The notes under the pieces are model-generated. The model did no database searches, was not told the origin of the DNA, and was given only the letters and a program-made list of their open reading frames with translations. Below, piece after piece: positions 59,529 through 64,000 of a stretch of DNA of 64,000 nt (position 1 is the stretch's first letter; every line of letters begins with the position of its first letter). The stretch lies in NCBI GenBank assembly GCA_036227345.1, contig CP109468.1, forward strand, positions 1,116,001 through 1,180,000, read 5' to 3'. This stretch comes from Streptomyces sp. NBC_01463. GTDB lineage: Bacteria; Actinomycetota; Actinomycetes; Streptomycetales; Streptomycetaceae. Made by a program: the position numbers and the translations under genes.

Positions 59529-60337
59529 GGACGGGCTCCGTAGCTTCCGTGGCCGGAGAGCGGGGCCGGTTCGGTGGTGGCGTTGATGAGGTGCTGGACC
59601 AGGGTGACCAGCGCGCCGGTGCCCGAGCTGGCGATACGGGCGTCGCAGAGGACGACCGGCACCTCCGGCGCCAGGTCCAGGGCCGCCCGCACCTCGTCGG
59701 GGCCGTAGCGGAAGGCGCCGTCGAACTCGTTGACCGCGACGATGAACCCGATGCCGCGCCGCTCGAAGAAGTCGACGGCCGCGAAGCACTCCTCCAGCCG
59801 TCGGGTGTCCGCGATCACCACCGCGCCGAGCGCGCCCTGCGAGAGCTCGTCCCACATGAACCAGAAGCGCTCCTGTCCGGGGGTGCCGAACAGATAGAGC
59901 ACGTGCTGCTCGTCCAGTGTGATGCGGCCGAAGTCCATCGCCACCGTGGTGGAGGTCTTGGACTCGATGCCCTCCAGGCTGTCGGTCGCCGCGCTGACCT
60001 GGGTCAGCAGTTCCTCCGTGCTCAGCGGGGCGATCTCGCTGACCGCACCGACGAACGTCGTCTTGCCGACCCCGAAGCCGCCCGCCACCAGCACCTTGAG
60101 TGCGACGGGAAAGCCCTCGGGGCTGCCCGGGGCCTGCGCGTACCCGAACGTGCCGGTGCTGTCCGCGTATCCCCCGCCGGCCGGCGGGGCCGCGTACCCA
60201 CCGCTGTCCGAATGGTGCGCATGGTCGGCATACCGTCCGTCTCCCGGGCCGTCCGCGTAGCCGACGGGTCCGGGGCTCGCGGTCCCCGCGTACGGGGCGG
60301 AGCCGTCGAAACCGTCAGAGCTGTCGTCGTAAGCCAT
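59525..60337 (-). CDS. cvnD: Conservon GTPase CvnD with Tyr/Gly-rich N-terminal extension
   Basis: Start at ATG 60337 (MAYDDSSDG). The 270-residue product has a small GTPase domain from about residue 78: P-loop GGFGVGKTT (86-94), DFGRITLDE, LFGTPGQERFWFMW (G3) and VAVNEFDG (G4). The usual CvnD is about 200 residues; this one has some 75 extra N-terminal residues with six YA-containing units (PYAG, GYAD, RYAD, GYAA, GYAD, GYAQ), probably disordered. It partners CvnB and CvnC at the membrane. Confidence 0.88.
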   Translation of the reverse strand: MAYDDSSDGFDGSAPYAGTASPGPVGYADGPGDGRYADHAHHSDSGGYAAPPAGGGYADSTGTFGYAQAPGSPEGFPVALKVLVAGGFGVGKTTFVGAVSEIAPLSTEELLTQVSAATDSLEGIESKTSTTVAMDFGRITLDEQHVLYLFGTPGQERFWFMWDELSQGALGAVVIADTRRLEECFAAVDFFERRGIGFIVAVNEFDGAFRYGPDEVRAALDLAPEVPVVLCDARIASSGTGALVTLVQHLINATTEPAPLSGHGSYGARP

Positions 60338-60692
60338 CGAGCACTGCCTCCAGCAGGGATCGGTCGGTGGGCATGTCATGGAAGGCGGGCGGGTGCGCGG
60401 TCACGGCGCCGCAGTCGACCAGATCCGAGAGCAGGACCTTGGTGACGACCGCGGGCAGCCGCAGATGCGCGGCGATCTCGGCCACCGATGTGGGGCCGCC
60501 GCACAGCCCGAGCGCCACCGAGTGCTCGGGCCCGAGATGGGTCTGCGGGATGGCCCCGGTGGCCATCACGAGGGAGAGCAGATCGAGCACGGTCGTGGGA
60601 CGGGTCCGCCCGTTGCTCACGGTGTACGGGCGGATGAGGCGGCCTGCCGCATCGTCGAGCAACGGCCCGTCCTGCGTGGCCGGCACGGTCAC
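60315..60692 (-). CDS. cvnC: Conservon protein CvnC (DUF742)
   Basis: Start is GTG 60692 (VTVPATQDG), overlapping the cvnB stop codon (GTGA). The 125-residue product is the DUF742 protein: RLIRPYTVSNGRTRP at the start and EIAAHLRLPAVVTKVLLSDLVDCGAV with a winged-helix look, ending near the cvnD start, which it overlaps by 23 bases. It is a standard subunit of the conservon complex. Confidence 0.9.
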   Translation of the reverse strand: MTVPATQDGPLLDDAAGRLIRPYTVSNGRTRPTTVLDLLSLVMATGAIPQTHLGPEHSVALGLCGGPTSVAEIAAHLRLPAVVTKVLLSDLVDCGAVTAHPPAFHDMPTDRSLLEAVLDGLRRQL

Positions 60693-61123
60693 AGCCCCGT
60701 GGCGCCCGGCACCCCGGCCGCTTGTCTCGTCGGTGTCATGAGATACGGCCGGACGCTCTTGACCAGCATGGTCATCTCGTAGCCGAGCACGGCGGCGTCG
60801 GCGTTCCGCCCGGCGAGTACCGCCAGACAGGTGCCGGAGCCGGCCGTGGTGACGAAGAGGAGCGTCGAGTCGAGTTCCACCACCACCTGGCGGACCTCTC
60901 CGTTGTCGCCGAAGCGGGCGCCGGCGCTGCGGCCCAGCGAGTACAGGCCGGCGGCCAGCGCCGCCATGTGGTCGGCGCTGTCGGCGTCCATGCCGTGGAG
61001 GGATTTCACCAGCCCGTCGGCGGAGAGCAGGACCGCGCTGCGCGTGTAGGGCACGCGCTGTACCAGGCCGCTCAGCAGCCAGTCGAGGTCCGAGACCTGA
61101 CCGGACGGCATATCGGTCGCCAT
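60689..61123 (-). CDS. cvnB: Conservon protein CvnB (roadblock/LC7)
   Basis: A 144-residue roadblock/LC7 protein (LDWLLSGLVQRVPYTRSAVLLSADGL, AALAAGLYSLGRSAGARFGDNG). In conservons it regulates the CvnD GTPase. ATG 61123 lies seven bases after the cvnA stop codon. Confidence 0.9.
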   Translation of the reverse strand: MATDMPSGQVSDLDWLLSGLVQRVPYTRSAVLLSADGLVKSLHGMDADSADHMAALAAGLYSLGRSAGARFGDNGEVRQVVVELDSTLLFVTTAGSGTCLAVLAGRNADAAVLGYEMTMLVKSVRPYLMTPTRQAAGVPGATGL

Positions 61124-61130
61124 GGTGCAT

Positions 61131-63044
61131 CTACTCCTTGGTGGTGTTCACGTTGGCTTCGAGTGGTTCCTGGTCGCTGTGGAACGCGCCGGCGCCGAGG
61201 AGTTCCACGGGTGCGGCGCCGCGTACCGGCAGCGGGTCCAGGGGGTGCCGGGTGTCCGGCGCGGGGTCCTGGACCGCGAATCCGGGGACGTCGTCCGCAC
61301 CGGGCTCGTCCTCCGTCTCGGCCCGCGCCTCGGCGAGGTCGATGCCCCGCCGGAAGGCCGCCACCAGACCCGGGTCGTGCAGGGTCGGCTCCTCCTCGCT
61401 GCGTGGCGCGGGAGCCTCCCTGAGCTGCGGGACCAGGTGCTCCTGGTTGGCCCGCCGGGGAAGCTGGGGGCGGCCCATCGTGCCGCGCACGACCCCGGTC
61501 TCCTGGGGCAGGGCCGGTACCGCGTCGTCCACGGCGCGGATGCCGGGGCGGGTATCGGCCGGTCCGGGCCGGTCGAGGCGCTCGGCACGCAGCGGAAGCG
61601 GGGGGCCCTCGCCCTGACGCGGTGTCTGCTGCCCCGGCCGGTGCATCCGGAGCTGCTGGTTCGGTACGTAGGCGCGGCGCTCCGGTTCGGGAGCGGGGCC
61701 GGGTTCCGGGGCCGGGACGCGCCGGTCGGCGGTGTCGTCCTGGGGCGCCGGGCGGTGCGCGGGGCCGAGTGGCGGGACCGGGGCGCCGCCGGCCTCGCCG
61801 GATGCGTCCTCGTCGGCCCCGAGCAGGGACTGCGGGAGGACGAGGACCGCCTGGGTGCCGCCGTAGATGTTGCTCTGCAGCCGTACGGCGATGCCGTGCC
61901 TGCGGGCCAGCGAGGCCACGACGAACAGACCGATCCGGCCGTCCTGGAGGAGCCGGGCGACATTGACCTGGTCGGGATCGGCGAGCAGGGCGTTCATCCG
62001 CTTCTGCTCGTCGCCCGGCAGGCCGAGGCCGCGGTCCTCCACCTCCAGGGCGAGGCCCGCGGTGACGCGCTGGGCCCGGAGCAGGACCTGGGTGTGCGGG
62101 GCGGAGAACACGGTGGCGTTCTCGACCAGTTCGGCGAGGAGGTGGATCACGTCGGCCACGGCGTGCCCGCGGAGCGTGCCGTCGATCGGGGGCACGAGCT
62201 TGACCCGCGGGTACTGCTCGACCTCGGCGATGGCCGAGCGCAGCACCTCGGTCATCGTGACCGGGTTGCTCCACTGCCGCCGGGAGACGGCGCCGCCGAG
62301 GACGGCGAGATTCTCCGCGTGCCGGCGGATGCGCGTGGCCAGGTGGTCGACGTGGAAGAGGCCCTTGAGCAGATCGGGGTCCTCGACCTGGTGCTCCAGC
62401 TCGTCGAGCAGCTGGATCTCCCGGTGCACCAGGGACTGGAGGCGGCGGGCGAGATTGACGAAGACCTCGACCTTCTGGTCCTCGCCGGTGTGCTCGGTGA
62501 GCCGGGCAGCCTGGACGACGGCGGCGACAGCGCTCTCCTGCTGGCGTCCGAGTTCCTGGGCCAGCAGTTCGAAGCCGTCGCTGCCGGGTGCCACGGGCTG
62601 CGGGGGACGCCGCGCGGGCACGGGTTCGCCGTTGCGGAGCTGTTCCACCACCCGTTGCAGATCGGCCTGGCCCTGCGCACTGACCCGGCGCAGGGCCAGA
62701 CAGCGGCCGAGGACGGTGGTGGCGACCCGGTTGGCCGCCAGGAAGGCGGCGGCCATCGCGGCGATCGCGAGCGCGCCGGCGGAGCCGAGCGCCACCCAGA
62801 GCTCCGTGGACGGCCGGACGGTGCCGGCCCGGGCGGTGAAGATGACGGCAGCGGCGCCGGCCAGGGCGACGGCGACGGCCGGCAGCACTGCGGTGCGCAG
62901 GAGTTGGGGGCGTATACGCGCCTCGGGGGACGGCCGGGCAGCGCGCGGTCTGGCCGCGGCCGAGTGGGAACGGGGACCCGGTCGGCCGTGCCGCCCGCCC
63001 TCTCGTCGTTCCGGTCGCGCGTCGGGTGCGCGAAGTTGAGACAT
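61131..63044 (-). CDS. cvnA: Conservon sensor kinase-like protein CvnA
   Basis: Start at ATG 63044 (MSQLRAPDA), behind GAGGA. The 637-residue product has two transmembrane helices close together (AVLPAVAVALAGAAAVIFTA and ALAIAAMAAAFLAAN), a coiled/dimerisation region (LARRLQSLVHREIQLLDELE) and a HATPase domain (AELVENATVFSAPHTQV, VEDRGLGLPGD). The C-terminus of about 200 residues is proline-rich and disordered. First gene of the conservon, with its promoter in the gap to 63306. Confidence 0.9.
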   Translation of the reverse strand: MSQLRAPDARPERREGGRHGRPGPRSHSAAARPRAARPSPEARIRPQLLRTAVLPAVAVALAGAAAVIFTARAGTVRPSTELWVALGSAGALAIAAMAAAFLAANRVATTVLGRCLALRRVSAQGQADLQRVVEQLRNGEPVPARRPPQPVAPGSDGFELLAQELGRQQESAVAAVVQAARLTEHTGEDQKVEVFVNLARRLQSLVHREIQLLDELEHQVEDPDLLKGLFHVDHLATRIRRHAENLAVLGGAVSRRQWSNPVTMTEVLRSAIAEVEQYPRVKLVPPIDGTLRGHAVADVIHLLAELVENATVFSAPHTQVLLRAQRVTAGLALEVEDRGLGLPGDEQKRMNALLADPDQVNVARLLQDGRIGLFVVASLARRHGIAVRLQSNIYGGTQAVLVLPQSLLGADEDASGEAGGAPVPPLGPAHRPAPQDDTADRRVPAPEPGPAPEPERRAYVPNQQLRMHRPGQQTPRQGEGPPLPLRAERLDRPGPADTRPGIRAVDDAVPALPQETGVVRGTMGRPQLPRRANQEHLVPQLREAPAPRSEEEPTLHDPGLVAAFRRGIDLAEARAETEDEPGADDVPGFAVQDPAPDTRHPLDPLPVRGAAPVELLGAGAFHSDQEPLEANVNTTKE

Positions 63045-63305
63045 CAGCGTCCTCGGTACGTGGGGCACCAGGAATCGGCATTCATGTGGTGACACCTACG
63101 GTGGTCGGTCATTCTCGGGTCATCGGCCGGGCAGGCTCGGAAAATATGAGCCCACCGTTGATCACCGGGCACACACGGTAGTCGCCCACTGCGAGGGTGC
63201 GACGTGGAGTTGTGGAACTTGCCCACCATCCGTCCCGCTCTGGTATGACCTCTCGCACAAGAGCCCGATTACGCCGGGCGGTTGGACGGTGTCCCGCACA
63301 CGACA
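63045..63305. other. Gene-free stretch upstream of cvnA
   Basis: About 260 bases with no gene. On the minus strand an A/T-rich CATATTTTC near 63140-63150 is a possible -10 region for the conservon, following TGATCAACGG. No clear operator was found. Confidence 0.4.
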
Positions 63306-63343
63306 CGGCAAGCCCCCTCGACCGCCGTCGAGGGGGCTTGCCG
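63306..63343 (-). terminator. Terminator of the esterase gene
   Basis: A perfect 17-base-pair stem (63306-63322 with 63327-63343), four-base loop, 15 bases beyond the esterase stop codon on the minus strand. Confidence 0.88.
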
Positions 63344-63358
63344 TGGGTGCCGGGTGCG

Positions 63359-64000
63359 CTACGCCTTGCGGAGCCGGGCGATGATGCCGTCGAGGTCGCG
63401 GAGGAACAGGGGGACGCGGAAGAGGTGTCCGCCGGGCTCCTCGTACCACTCGTGGGCGATGCCCGCGTCACCGAGGCGGGCGCGGAACTCCCGCTGGCCG
63501 GCGAGCACCTGGTTCTCGTTGACCTGGTCGAACCAGTTGACGGGATCGGGGCTGGTGCCCGCGACCAGGAAGACCCGCTTGTTCCGGTAGCTCTCGATCC
63601 GCTCCACCGGGTTGTCCGCGCCGACCCTGGCCTCGTCCCACAGCGGAACGCCGTAGACCGTGCCGCCGGCCAGTTCGACGGCCGCCGACGAGGCGTTGGC
63701 CCAGTGCGTGACCAGTCCCGCGTCCCGGCGCAGGCTGGCCGGTCCTGAGTGGGCGCTCACCGAGGCGAAGTGGCCGTAGTACTTGGCCGCGTACTTCAGC
63801 GCCCCGAAGCCGCCCATCGAGAATCCGGCGACGGCCCGCCCGTCGTACTCGGCGTAGGTACGGAAGTTGGCGTCGATCCAGGGCAGCAGCTGGGCGATGT
63901 GGAAGGTCTCCCAGTTCCTGGGGCCGGCGTTCGAGCTGACCGGGTTGGAGTACCAGCCCGCGTGTCCGCCGTCCGGCATCACGACGATGACCGGCCTGCC
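63359..64000 (-). CDS. Alpha/beta-hydrolase esterase (antigen 85/esterase D-like), C-terminal part
   Basis: The gene runs off the window's right end; 214 codons are visible, beginning GRPVIVVMPDGGHAGWYS. The nucleophile Ser is in AGFSMGGFGAL and the catalytic His in GGHLFRVPLFLRDL. FHIAQLLPWIDANFRTY is a typical secreted-esterase segment. Mycolyl-transferase-like and S-formylglutathione hydrolase-like relatives share this pattern; the Asn/Trp-rich YSNP region suggests a secreted esterase. The N-terminus and any signal peptide are outside the window. Confidence 0.82.
   Translation of the reverse strand, partial: GRPVIVVMPDGGHAGWYSNPVSSNAGPRNWETFHIAQLLPWIDANFRTYAEYDGRAVAGFSMGGFGALKYAAKYYGHFASVSAHSGPASLRRDAGLVTHWANASSAAVELAGGTVYGVPLWDEARVGADNPVERIESYRNKRVFLVAGTSPDPVNWFDQVNENQVLAGQREFRARLGDAGIAHEWYEEPGGHLFRVPLFLRDLDGIIARLRKA

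Overview
The window is very GC-rich, with strongly G/C-biased third codon positions, frequent GTG starts, ATGA/GTGA stop-start overlaps, Tat-type signal peptides, a GTPase conservon, ABC sugar importers without their own ATPase and an Lcp-type rubber oxygenase. All of this points to a Streptomyces chromosome, probably a variable arm rather than the conserved core. No phage, insertion sequence, CRISPR array or antibiotic cluster was found. About 53 protein genes and one tRNA are supported.

Region 1 (1-7741): the start of a TauE/SafE exporter, then a carbohydrate locus made of a DeoR/LacI-chimera regulator, a sugar-binding lipoprotein, two permeases, a D-2-hydroxyacid dehydrogenase and a DUF2264 protein, closed by a strong terminator. 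Region 2 (7818-16000): lactate utilisation genes lutABC with their GntR regulator and two matching TGGTCnGACCA operators, an LD-carboxypeptidase, an NTF2-like protein, a secreted serine hydrolase, a crotonase and a broken cytochrome P450. Region 3 (16485-26525): a DUF2510 membrane protein, a TPR protein, an EF-G paralogue behind a 34-codon leader ORF, then an operon of DUF1023 hydrolase, acyltransferase, histidine kinase and NarL-type regulator.

Region 4 (26645-38172): a long-form GAPDH, an LLM oxidoreductase, an aldehyde dehydrogenase, acyl-CoA dehydrogenase and acyl-CoA ligase genes with TetR regulators and clear operator palindromes, then a double TetR-domain regulator convergent with the Lcp gene. 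Aldehyde dehydrogenase, ligase and acyl-CoA dehydrogenase could process the aldehyde-ended oligoisoprenoids that Lcp makes; this is an inference from neighbourhood. Region 5 (38404-43140): a zinc-ribbon protein of unknown function, tRNA-Pro(GGG), a split transketolase pair, an SDR-like oxidoreductase and its divergent TetR.

Region 6 (43160-58916) is the most interesting part: a divergent glycan or proteoglycan utilisation locus. On the minus strand lie an LplB/LplC/LplA-type importer, a secreted M1 peptidase and a secreted beta-helix protein. On the plus strand lie a second D-2-hydroxyacid dehydrogenase, a LacI regulator, an M60 peptidase, a PL8 polysaccharide lyase and a second DUF2264 protein. 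The dehydrogenase/DUF2264 pair also occurs in Region 1, suggesting an undescribed catabolic module. A shared LacI-type site lies in the promoter spacer of the importer operon and upstream of the M60-PL8-DUF2264 operon. Region 7 (58938-64000): a five-gene conservon (cvnABCD plus a GAF protein) and the end of an esterase.
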